Assembly: GCA_017399685.1 (NCBI GenBank)
Contig: JAFQBM010000024.1
Location: forward strand, 62,001 to 126,000
Length of the DNA stretch: 64,000 nt
Source of the DNA: Lachnospiraceae bacterium
GTDB lineage: Bacteria; Bacillota; Clostridia; Lachnospirales; Lachnospiraceae
Direction of reading: 5' to 3'
Part shown: positions 23,148-30,816 of the stretch, piece by piece
How positions within the stretch are numbered: position 1 is the first letter of the stretch
Layout of the letters: each line of letters opens with the position of its first letter
Made by a program: the position numbers and the translations under genes
The notes under the pieces: generated by a model
Told to the model about the DNA's origin: nothing
The model's input: only the letters and a program-made list of their open reading frames with translations
Databases searched by the model: none

Positions 23148-24407
23148 TCATACATACTGATTATACAGCATTCCGGTATACATGGATGGCATGTATGGAT
23201 TTGGGAAGGAATGCTTAAAATTTGGGTAGGTCAGAAGTTTCTTATCCACATAAGACATTGGGTCTAAGGATAAGGCGTCTGCCTTCTTAATAATGTCATT
23301 TTTAAAAGATGAAATATCTGCGAATAAATCAATGAATTCTCCGCTTTCTATGCCTTGCACTAACAAAGCTTCATCTACACGGATGGAACCATCTTCTTCT
23401 AACATAAGACCGGCCCGTTCTAAGGCGTCTTTGTTCTGTTCAGAAACAGATACAATATCTGACAGTAATCTTTTCGCACTTTTCTGAGTGTCTAAGTGTT
23501 CGGTAGCAAGAGAATTCAGATAATTATAAGAAGATACAAATTCCTTCGCCTTTTCGATGATTCTTGTGCTGTCAAGACCTAAATCGATGGAAACGGCTTT
23601 GCTGGTAGGTGCTAATAAATCGATTTCTATGGAATTATTAATGGTAATTTCATTGGTAGCAGACACCTTCGGGTCTCCATTAATGGTAAACTCTGCACAG
23701 GATGCCTCGGAAACAATTTTATTCAACCTCATGCTGGATACGATTCCGGTAGAAGGTGAAATGTCTGAAAGCTGAAATTCCGTACCGGTGCGTTCCGATT
23801 CCAAAACCATGGCACAACGGTCATTTTCGTATTTTATAGAAGCCTTGATACCAATGTCAGACTGGTTGATAAAGTTTCTTAAGTTCTTCATGATAGTCTG
23901 GTTGGAATCTGTTTTCTTCGTAGTAATCTGGTAATGATAGGTTTCATCTTCTTTGGTGATTGCAAAGGTATAAGTACCAGGATGAATGCTGGCGGAATCC
24001 TTTAACAGCATCTTACCTTCATTTTTCTGTGAAGTAGCAAGAGACTGAACTTCAAAGGAAAGACTCTGGGGTACCTTGGAGTAATCCTCTGTGGTGAGCC
24101 TTGCTTTTACAAAGTTCACATCAGAAGAGTATAAGGTCTTGTCTTCGTAAATAGGGTCATCTGCATCAGACAAAAAAGAAGATAAATTTTTTAGTTCCAC
24201 TGCTGCACTTTTAATCCCAAGAACATAATTCTGGGTATCTTCTGAAAGTGTGATTTTATAAAGAGGAGACTGTTTATTGGTAGATACCATTTTTTTATAA
24301 ATATTCTTTAATTCCGTACTTTTGTGGGTATCATATTTGGTAGTTGGTTTGGTGTATATCTGGCTGAATGCCTGGGTGTAGTAATTATAAGAACTTAATA
24401 AATTCAT
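23148..24407 (-). CDS. fliD: FliD-like flagellar hook-associated protein 2
   Basis: 419 residues from the ATG at 24407, with AAAGGAGG before it; the upstream ATG at 24425 overlaps that site. The C-terminal third is typical FliD_C: AKRLLSDIVSVSEQNKDAL, LEEDGSIRVDEALLVQGIE, then a coiled segment and LDPMSYVDKKLLTYPN. The middle resembles FliD_N repeats (SFEVQSLATSQKN, GTYTFAI). FliD caps the growing filament. There is no signal peptide, as expected for a type III export substrate. No other flagellar gene is in the window, so it stands alone, and the N-terminal part is less conserved; it may be a paralog. Confidence 0.75.
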   Translation of the reverse strand: MNLLSSYNYYTQAFSQIYTKPTTKYDTHKSTELKNIYKKMVSTNKQSPLYKITLSEDTQNYVLGIKSAAVELKNLSSFLSDADDPIYEDKTLYSSDVNFVKARLTTEDYSKVPQSLSFEVQSLATSQKNEGKMLLKDSASIHPGTYTFAITKEDETYHYQITTKKTDSNQTIMKNLRNFINQSDIGIKASIKYENDRCAMVLESERTGTEFQLSDISPSTGIVSSMRLNKIVSEASCAEFTINGDPKVSATNEITINNSIEIDLLAPTSKAVSIDLGLDSTRIIEKAKEFVSSYNYLNSLATEHLDTQKSAKRLLSDIVSVSEQNKDALERAGLMLEEDGSIRVDEALLVQGIESGEFIDLFADISSFKNDIIKKADALSLDPMSYVDKKLLTYPNFKHSFPNPYMPSMYTGMLYNQYV

Positions 24408-24596
24408 AAAACGGCCTCCTTTCATAGTAATGACACCTACGGGTTGCTATGCACTTTGTGTTTTTGCAAACCAAAGTCCCCCACTTTTAATATTTACCTA
24501 TATTATAAATGTTTTTAGAAGGATTGTCTAGTATAATTATAGGAAAAAAGTGGTGTTTTTCATTAGAAAAGTGACGAAATTATTTGTAAAAACTGC

Positions 24597-24626
24597 TTGA
24601 CTAAACTATGAGGCCTGTGTTATTCT
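24597..24626 (+). promoter_or_regulatory. Sigma-A promoter for rpmG-secE-nusG-rplKA
   Basis: TTGACT (24597-24602), 18 bases, TATTCT (24621-24626), about 70 bases before the rpmG start. The 271 bases upstream of rpmG otherwise hold only AT-rich DNA. Confidence 0.65.
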
Positions 24627-24696
24627 ATTATGGCAATGGAAGAGGTCTTTTTTTTATGCCTTAAATTAGTATTAAAACACATTGGAGGTGGAAGTT

Positions 24697-24846
24697 GTGC
24701 GCGTAAAGATCACATTGGCATGTACAGATTGTAAACAACGTAATTACAACATGACTAAGGAGAAGAAAACACATCCTGACAGAATGGAAACTAAGAAGTA
24801 TTGTAAGTTCTGTAAGTCACACACATTGCACAAAGAAACTAAGTAG
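24697..24846 (+). CDS. rpmG: Ribosomal protein L33
   Basis: 49 residues from a GTG at 24697 with GGAGGTGG before it: [17 protein letters not shown], then [17 protein letters not shown]. Both CxxC pairs (CTDC, CKFC) are kept, so this is the zinc-binding form. It is a large-subunit protein near the E site. Its place before secE-nusG is the usual bacterial order. Confidence 0.96.
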   Translation: MRVKITLACTDCKQRNYNMTKEKKTHPDRMETKKYCKFCKSHTLHKETK

Positions 24847-24873
24847 TCAGTCAAAGTAAAAGGAAGTGTTCAA

Positions 24874-25080
24874 ATGGGAGATACTGAAAAACAAACAGCA
24901 ACCCTAAAGCGAAGTAAGTTCCGAGAACTAAAAGGTGAGTTCAAAAAAATTATTTGGCCGACGAAGGAAAAACTTGCAAAGCAATCCGTTGTAGTTACTA
25001 TAGTGACAGTCGTTTTAGGAGTAATCATAGCTGTGATTGATATGGTTATCCAATACGGTATCAATTTCATAGTAAAGTAG
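24874..25080 (+). CDS. secE: Preprotein translocase subunit SecE
   Basis: 68 residues. FKKIIWPTKEKL is the conserved amphipathic helix of short SecE, followed by one membrane helix at about 40-62. SecE clamps the SecY channel. It is the short, one-helix form of Firmicutes. Ten bases separate it from nusG. Confidence 0.96.
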   Translation: MGDTEKQTATLKRSKFRELKGEFKKIIWPTKEKLAKQSVVVTIVTVVLGVIIAVIDMVIQYGINFIVK

Positions 25081-25090
25081 GGAGGATTAT

Positions 25091-25606
25091 ATGTCAGAAG
25101 CAAATTGGTATGTAGTCCATACTTATTCAGGTTATGAAAACAAAGTAAAAGCAGATATCGAAAAAACAATTGAAAACAGAAAGCTGCAAGACCAGATTTT
25201 AGAAGTTCAGGTTCCTTTACAAGATGTAGTGGAAGTGAAGAATGGTGCAAAGAAGAATGTATCCAAGAAGATGTTCCCGGGTTATGTTTTAATTAACATG
25301 ATTATGAACGATACGACTTGGTATGTTGTTCGTAATACCAGAGGTGTTACAGGATTCGTTGGACCTGGGTCAAAACCGGTTCCTCTTACAGAATCTGAAG
25401 TTCGTCCACTAGGAATTAAGGAAAAAGAAATCGAAATCGATATTGAAGTTGGTGATAACATTAAGGTTATTTCCGGAGCTTGGGAAGGAACCATTGCTGA
25501 AGTGAAGGAAATTAACCAGCATAAGCAGTCCGTTGTCATTGACGTGGAAATGTTCGGTCGTGCGACAGCAGTTGAAATTGGATTTTTAGATATCCTAAAA
25601 CTCTAA
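25091..25606 (+). CDS. nusG: Transcription antitermination/termination factor NusG
   Basis: 171 residues: NGN domain with WYVVHTYSGYENKVK, RKMFPGYVLI-type segment (KKMFPGYVLINM), TRGVTGFVGPG, and a C-terminal KOW domain around GDNIKVISGAWEGTIAEV. It binds RNA polymerase and affects pausing, termination and coupling to the ribosome. GGGAGG precedes the ATG. Confidence 0.97.
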   Translation: MSEANWYVVHTYSGYENKVKADIEKTIENRKLQDQILEVQVPLQDVVEVKNGAKKNVSKKMFPGYVLINMIMNDTTWYVVRNTRGVTGFVGPGSKPVPLTESEVRPLGIKEKEIEIDIEVGDNIKVISGAWEGTIAEVKEINQHKQSVVIDVEMFGRATAVEIGFLDILKL

Positions 25607-25653
25607 TTCCGGACAAGACGTCGTTGAAAGAATCAGAGTTTCAGTTTAGACAC

Positions 25654-25681
25654 GTGGGAGGGAAGTTCCCGCAATTACCAC
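25654..25681 (+). promoter_or_regulatory. Conserved hairpin before rplK (probable L1-type control site)
   Basis: GTGGGAGGG, AAGTT, CCCGCAATTACCAC: outer GTGG pairs with CCAC and inner GGG with CCC. An almost identical element stands before rplA at 26158. Such hairpins before rplK and rplA are a usual feature of this operon and are thought to mimic the rRNA site of L1 for feedback; the protein partner is inferred. Confidence 0.6.
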
Positions 25682-25703
25682 AATTTTTAGGAGGTGCGCT
25701 ATC

Positions 25704-26129
25704 ATGGCGAAAAAAGTAACAGGTTATATTAAATTACAAATTCCAGCAGGTAAGGCAACACCAGCTCCACCGGTTGGTCCTGCACTTGGACAACATGGTG
25801 TAAATATCGTTCAATTCACAAAGGAATTCAACGCTAAGACTGCTGATCAGGACGGAATGATTATTCCAGTTGTTATTACAGTTTATCAAGATAGAAGCTT
25901 TAGCTTCATTACTAAGACTCCACCAGCAGCTGTATTATTAAAGAAAGCTTGTAAGATTCAATCTGGATCAGCGGCTCCTAATAAGACAAAGGTTGCTACT
26001 ATTTCAAAGGCAGAAGTTCAAAAAATCGCAGAACTTAAGATGCCAGATTTAAATGCAGCAAGTCTTGAAGCAGCAATGAGCATGATCGCAGGTACAGCTC
26101 GTTCTATGGGTATCACTGTAGAAGACTAA
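25704..26129 (+). CDS. rplK: Ribosomal protein L11
   Basis: 141 residues, full length: [20 protein letters not shown] with [14 protein letters not shown], the thiostrepton-region proline loop, and a C-terminal RNA-binding domain ending [13 protein letters not shown]. It belongs to the GTPase-associated centre. TTAGGAGGTG precedes the ATG. Confidence 0.98.
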   Translation: MAKKVTGYIKLQIPAGKATPAPPVGPALGQHGVNIVQFTKEFNAKTADQDGMIIPVVITVYQDRSFSFITKTPPAAVLLKKACKIQSGSAAPNKTKVATISKAEVQKIAELKMPDLNAASLEAAMSMIAGTARSMGITVED

Positions 26130-26157
26130 GATACAGTTGATGCGAAAAGATGATAAA

Positions 26158-26185
26158 GTGGGAGGGTCGCTCCCGATAATACCAC
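26158..26185 (+). promoter_or_regulatory. Conserved hairpin before rplA (probable L1-type control site)
   Basis: GTGGGAGGG, TCGC, TCCCGATAATACCAC: the same outer GTGG/CCAC and inner GGGA/TCCC pairing as at 25654-25681. It lies 15 bases before the rplA ATG, close enough to cover the ribosome site AGGAGG when bound. Confidence 0.6.
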
Positions 26186-26200
26186 AGGAGGTTAATTATT

Positions 26201-26893
26201 ATGAAAAAAGGTAAAAGATATGTCGAAGCTGCAAAGCTAGTAGATAGAAGTGTTGCTTATGAAGCAGCAGAAGCTGTTGCATTAGTAAAGAAATCTGCTA
26301 GTGCAAAGTTCGATGAAACAGTAGAAGCTCATATTAGATTAGGTGTTGACGGACGTCACGCTGACCAACAGGTACGTGGTGCGGTTGTATTACCACACGG
26401 TACTGGTAAACAAGTTCGTGTATTAGTATTCGCTAAAGGAGATAAGATTGATGAAGCTTTAGCTGCAGGTGCTGAACATGCAGGTGGAGAAGAATTAATT
26501 CCTAAGATCCAAAACGAAGGATGGTTAGATTTCGACGTTGTTGTAGCAACTCCAGATATGATGGGTGTTGTAGGTCGTTTAGGACGTGTACTTGGACCTA
26601 AGGGCTTAATGCCAAACCCAAAAGCTGGTACTGTAACTATGGATGTAACTAAGGCAGTTAACGATATTAAAGCAGGTAAGATCGAATACAGATTAGACAA
26701 GACAAATATTATTCACGTGCCAATCGGAAAAGCTTCCTTTACGGAAGAACAATTAGCAGACAACTTCCAGACGTTAATAGATGCAGTTATGAAAGCAAAA
26801 CCATCAGCAGCAAAGGGACAATACTTCAAGAGTATTTCTATCTCTTCTACAATGGGACCTGGTGTAAAGGTTAGTGCTGCAAAATATCTATAA
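26201..26893 (+). CDS. rplA: Ribosomal protein L1
   Basis: 230 residues, full length, with [58 protein letters not shown]1 forms the mobile stalk at the E site and usually represses its own operon. Unlike most genomes, rplJ and rplL do not follow; a strong terminator stands 19 bases after the stop. Confidence 0.98.
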   Translation: MKKGKRYVEAAKLVDRSVAYEAAEAVALVKKSASAKFDETVEAHIRLGVDGRHADQQVRGAVVLPHGTGKQVRVLVFAKGDKIDEALAAGAEHAGGEELIPKIQNEGWLDFDVVVATPDMMGVVGRLGRVLGPKGLMPNPKAGTVTMDVTKAVNDIKAGKIEYRLDKTNIIHVPIGKASFTEEQLADNFQTLIDAVMKAKPSAAKGQYFKSISISSTMGPGVKVSAAKYL

Positions 26894-26912
26894 TTGATGA
26901 TTTTGTAACTTT

Positions 26913-26945
26913 GGACTATCGCGAAAGCGATAGTCCTTTTTTTTT
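26913..26945 (+). terminator. Strong terminator after rplA
   Basis: GGACTATCGC, GAAA tetraloop, GCGATAGTCC (26913-26936), then nine T. It closes the rpmG-secE-nusG-rplKA unit. Confidence 0.97.
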
Positions 26946-27025
26946 ACTTTAAAATATGATAAGATGTAGCGGTAGTAGTGTTTTATAAATTGTTATGAAA
27001 GAGATTTCGTAAAGGATGGTAAATA

Positions 27026-28078
27026 GTGAAAAAGATATTAGTTATTTTAACTGGAGGCACCATTGGAAGTAAAGTTTCTTCTAAAGATATTGATGTAGAT
27101 ACAAAAGCAGCTTATTCTTTGATTACAAAGTATCAGGAAAATTATGAAAGAGAAACGGAATTTGAAGTTCTAAGTCCTTATCAGGTTTTAAGCGAAAACA
27201 TAGACTTGGAATATTGGATGAAATTATATGAAACGATAAATCGTATTTCCTATGAGGATTATGAAGGGATTATTGTAACTCACGGTTCTGACACTCTATC
27301 TTATACCAGTAACTTTTTAGGGTACCTGTTTGCAAGGGTGCCAATACCCATTATTTTAATTGCCAGTAATTATGCATTGACGGATTCAAAAAGTAATGGT
27401 TTACTTAATTTTAAGACCAGTGTAGATTTTATCAAGGAGAAAAAGGGGACAGGAGTATTTACCATTTTTTCCAATGATAAAGGAGAGGTTCCGGTTTATT
27501 GTGCTACAAACATAAAAGAATCAGACCCTTATTTAGACCAGTTTTTACCTTTTGATGGTACCTACTATGATGTGAAAACCAATTACAGATGGCTCAGCGA
27601 ATGCAATAATGAAAAAGGACAAAGAAAGGAAGGCAATAAGGGAAAAGAGGAAAAGGATGCGTTTTTAAATGACAAGAAAAATGACTTTTGTTTATTTCAA
27701 AATGACCTGAAACTAGAAAAAAGAGTATTGGGAATCAGAATATATCCCGGACTGGATTTTGATGTTTATGATTTAACGAATGTAAATGCAGTACTTTGTT
27801 ACTTGTATCATTCTGCTACAGCCAGTATAGAGGGGACAAATACCAGTATTCTGAGATTTATTCAAAGATGTAAGGAAAAAGGTATTCCAGTCTTTGCAGC
27901 ATCTTTTAAAAGTGGAGAAAAGGGTGGATATGTTACAAAAAATGAGATATTAAGGGCAGGAGCTACGCCTCTTTATGACCTTTCTTTTGAAAGTGCTTAT
28001 ATGAAGTTATTGATTGGAATCAATCAATCACAGATGGATTTATTTGATTGGATGACAAAAGAAACAAGTGAGAAATAA
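27026..28078 (+). CDS. ansA: L-asparaginase family protein
   Basis: 350 residues from a GTG at 27026 with AAAGGA before it. The catalytic threonines are in TGGTIGS (Thr12) and THGSDT (Thr85, Ser88, Asp89), and DLTNVNAVLCYLYHSAT and EIRAGATPLYDLS-like segments follow (NEILRAGATPLYDLS). It hydrolyses asparagine to aspartate and ammonia; there is no signal peptide, so it is cytosolic. A lysine-rich, low-complexity insert (about residues 196-235) separates the two domains. Single gene following a terminator, possibly with a weak TATGAT -10 near 26955. Confidence 0.88.
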   Translation: MKKILVILTGGTIGSKVSSKDIDVDTKAAYSLITKYQENYERETEFEVLSPYQVLSENIDLEYWMKLYETINRISYEDYEGIIVTHGSDTLSYTSNFLGYLFARVPIPIILIASNYALTDSKSNGLLNFKTSVDFIKEKKGTGVFTIFSNDKGEVPVYCATNIKESDPYLDQFLPFDGTYYDVKTNYRWLSECNNEKGQRKEGNKGKEEKDAFLNDKKNDFCLFQNDLKLEKRVLGIRIYPGLDFDVYDLTNVNAVLCYLYHSATASIEGTNTSILRFIQRCKEKGIPVFAASFKSGEKGGYVTKNEILRAGATPLYDLSFESAYMKLLIGINQSQMDLFDWMTKETSEK

Positions 28079-28157
28079 ATGTAGCACCTGGTCATTCTGA
28101 TGGCGATTTATATAAGGTGTTGTGAAACATTGAGATAAAATGTGAGGGGGAAGGTAG

Positions 28158-29306
28158 TTGGTTCAAAAGATAATAAATAGCATGAGAAAGCACAAAGGAT
28201 ACTGGATGGTATTTTTGATATTACTGGGTATTTCCCTGGTACTTAATATGCTTGCAAGAACAATACCAGGCTTTGCTGATGGATATATCAAATATGTCTA
28301 TCCTATTTTTGTAAATACATTGGGAAGAATGAATTCTTTAGTACCTTTTTCTGTTGGAGAAATTTTAATTGTAATGGGTATTTTGTTGGTAATTGCAGCG
28401 GTTATCCTTATTCCTTTTGGATTGATATGTTCCAGGGGAAAGATATGGGGAAAGGCAAAAAAGTTTTATGGATTTTTTGTGATGCTTTTAAATGTGATTT
28501 TTCTGGTTCAGACCTTAAATTGTTTTATTCTTTATCAGGGAACTACTTTAGAATCAAAAATGGTGTCTGAGGAAGGATATGAGGTAAGAGAACTGATTGC
28601 ACTTAGAGAAGAAATTGTAAGCAAATTAAATGAACTGGGAATTCAGATGAAACGAAATTCGCAGGGGGATTTGGTTTATGATGAGGAAGAAATGAAACGT
28701 AAATGTATTGAGGCAATGAAAAAGTTAGGAGAGGAATATCCACAGTTACAAGGCTATTATCCTAATCCCAAAAAGCTTTATTTTTCAGAGTTTGCCAGTC
28801 AGCAATATTTGTCTGGAATCTTTTTTCCTTTTAGTATGGAGGCAAATTATAATGGAGTCATGTATGCCTCTAATTATCCTGCTACTGTTTGTCATGAATT
28901 ATCTCATTTAAAAGGAGTCATTTTGGAGGATGAAGCGAATTTTTATGCTTATCTCGCCTGTATTCAGTCAGAGGATTTATTTTTTCAGTACAGCGGATAT
29001 TTAAGTGTGTTTTATTATGTGGAAAATGATTTATTATCGGTTCTCAGTCCGGAAGAATATCAGACATTGACTCAGGCAGCTTCTTATGTTTATCAGGATG
29101 ATATTTTTTTAAAAGAAGAAACCTGGGAGGAAATAGAAGAAGAGGCGGTACTGGATACGGAAACGGTGGACGAGATTTCTGATGCATTGACAGAAAAAAG
29201 CCTGAATTTAAATGGGGTAGAGGATGGTATGCAAAGTTATAGCAGAGTGGTAAAACTATTGCTTGCTTATTATCATGAAAGAACAGAAGGGAAAGAACAT
29301 GGATAA
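28158..29306 (+). CDS. DUF3810-type membrane protein with HExxH motif
   Basis: 382 residues from a TTG at 28158 with AGGGGG before it. Three N-terminal membrane spans (about 15-35, 65-90, 105-125) precede a soluble domain with CHELSHLKG: His246-Glu247-x-x-His250, a zinc metallopeptidase signature, and EDEANF (Glu257/Glu259) as a possible third ligand. This arrangement matches what I recall of DUF3810. The protein ends with an acidic tail. The mutY start overlaps its stop codon. Substrate is unknown; peptidase activity is inferred from the motif. Confidence 0.8.
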   Translation: MVQKIINSMRKHKGYWMVFLILLGISLVLNMLARTIPGFADGYIKYVYPIFVNTLGRMNSLVPFSVGEILIVMGILLVIAAVILIPFGLICSRGKIWGKAKKFYGFFVMLLNVIFLVQTLNCFILYQGTTLESKMVSEEGYEVRELIALREEIVSKLNELGIQMKRNSQGDLVYDEEEMKRKCIEAMKKLGEEYPQLQGYYPNPKKLYFSEFASQQYLSGIFFPFSMEANYNGVMYASNYPATVCHELSHLKGVILEDEANFYAYLACIQSEDLFFQYSGYLSVFYYVENDLLSVLSPEEYQTLTQAASYVYQDDIFLKEETWEEIEEEAVLDTETVDEISDALTEKSLNLNGVEDGMQSYSRVVKLLLAYYHERTEGKEHG

Positions 29307-30351
29307 AAAAGAATTTGTAGAGGTTTTATTATACTGGTACGATACGAATCAAAGGATTTTGCCGTGGCGAGAAAGTAAGGATCCTTATCGCATCTGGGTA
29401 TCTGAGATTATGTTGCAGCAAACCAGGGTAGAGGCAGTGAAACCTTATTATGAGCGGTTTATTGAAACTCTACCGGATATAAAGAGTCTTGCCAATGCCG
29501 AGGAAGAGGTATTGATGAATCTATGGCAGGGGCTTGGATATTATAACCGGGTTCGGAATATGCAGATTGCTGCGAAAACCATGGTAGAGAAATTTTCAGG
29601 GAAGTTTCCAAGTACATATGAAGAGATACTTTCTTTGAAAGGAATTGGAGAATATACGGCTGGTGCAGTTTCTTCTATTGCCTATGGAATACCGGTTCCG
29701 GCAGTGGATGGAAATGTATTAAGGGTCTTTTCCAGAATTTTAGAAAATTATGATGATATTTTAAAACAATCTACCAAGAAGAAAATTACAGAGTATATTT
29801 TAGACATGATGCCCAAAGAAAGAGCCGGAGATTTTAATCAGGCAGTGATGGAGCTGGGGGCAATGATATGTATTCCAAATGGTGCGCCTTTATGTAAGGA
29901 GTGTCCGGTAGCATCCTGTTGCATTGCGCGAAAAAAAGACCTGACAGACTGCATTCCGGTGAAAAAGAAAAAGAGCCAGAGGAGAATAGAAGAGAGATTT
30001 CTTTTTGTAATGGAATATGAGAATGAAGTAGCCATTATAAAAAGAAAAAACAGTGGTCTTTTAGCAGGGCTTTGGGAATTTCCCAATATACAGATAGAAA
30101 AAAACAATGAAAATAAAGAAGATGTGTTGAAACAGTCTTTGGAAAAATTCGCAGTATGCGATTTTGATTTGGTGGAAGAAAAAGAGGGAAAACATATTTT
30201 CAGTCATATTGAGTGGCAGTTAAAAGCGGTGAAAATCAGAATTAAGAAAAAGCCGAAAGATAAAAAGCTGGTATTTATTAAGAAAAATGAAATAGAAGAT
30301 TATGCGATTCCCACTGCATTTAAATTAGGAAAGGAATTGCTGGATAAATAA
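29299..30351 (+). CDS. mutY: A/G-specific adenine glycosylase MutY
   Basis: 350 residues from the ATG at 29299, preceded by AGGGAAAG; it overlaps the previous stop. WVSEIMLQQTRV carries catalytic Glu36, the helix-hairpin-helix is LKGIGEYTAGAV (113-124), and VDGNV carries Asp137. A four-cysteine iron-sulfur loop (CIPNGAPLCKECPVASCC) follows, and the C-terminal NUDIX-like domain recognises 8-oxoG. It removes adenine opposite 8-oxoguanine. Confidence 0.95.
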   Translation: MDKKEFVEVLLYWYDTNQRILPWRESKDPYRIWVSEIMLQQTRVEAVKPYYERFIETLPDIKSLANAEEEVLMNLWQGLGYYNRVRNMQIAAKTMVEKFSGKFPSTYEEILSLKGIGEYTAGAVSSIAYGIPVPAVDGNVLRVFSRILENYDDILKQSTKKKITEYILDMMPKERAGDFNQAVMELGAMICIPNGAPLCKECPVASCCIARKKDLTDCIPVKKKKSQRRIEERFLFVMEYENEVAIIKRKNSGLLAGLWEFPNIQIEKNNENKEDVLKQSLEKFAVCDFDLVEEKEGKHIFSHIEWQLKAVKIRIKKKPKDKKLVFIKKNEIEDYAIPTAFKLGKELLDK

Positions 30352-30366
30352 AGATAGAGGTGGAAC

Positions 30367-30816
30367 ATGAGTCGTATTTTAATACATCAGTATGGAAGAA
30401 AAGTAAATTATTATGAAACGGATCAAATGGGAGTAGTACATCATTCTAACTACATTCGCTGGATGGAAGAAACAAGGGTTGCATTTTTGGAGAAGATTGG
30501 AGTAGGATATGACAAAATGGAGGCGGACGATGTCATTTCTCCTGTTTTATCAGTAAATTGTGACTTTAAAAAGCCTCTTAAGTTCGGAGAGGAATTTGAT
30601 ATTGATTTATATGTAACTTTATTTGATGGAATCCGTCTGCAGTTTGAATATGAAATAAAACGGGATGGAGAACTTTGTGTTTTAGGAAAGTCCGGACATT
30701 GCTTTGTCGACAGGAATTTCCGTCCTATGCATTTGAAAAAATCTGCAAAAAAATATTATGATATTATTATGGAATCTCTAGGGACAAAAGGTGATGATGC
30801 ATGGAAATGGAATTAG
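30367..30816 (+). CDS. Acyl-CoA thioesterase, YbgC/4HBT type
   Basis: 149 residues, one hotdog domain. YYETDQMGVVHHSNYIRW contains the catalytic Asp19 and the conserved histidine-asparagine segment of the 4-hydroxybenzoyl-CoA thioesterase group. It hydrolyses an acyl-CoA thioester of unknown chain. AGAGGTGG precedes the ATG. Its last 16 bases overlap addB, so it is probably co-transcribed with the recombination genes without a shared function. Confidence 0.9.
   Translation: MSRILIHQYGRKVNYYETDQMGVVHHSNYIRWMEETRVAFLEKIGVGYDKMEADDVISPVLSVNCDFKKPLKFGEEFDIDLYVTLFDGIRLQFEYEIKRDGELCVLGKSGHCFVDRNFRPMHLKKSAKKYYDIIMESLGTKGDDAWKWN

Noticed and set aside
24609..24655. Possible hairpin GAGGCCT ... AGGTCTTT followed by eight T before rpmG
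   Set aside because: The -10 box lies in the presumed loop, so the rpmG transcript would not contain the left arm. The stem is only about 6-7 pairs with a long loop.
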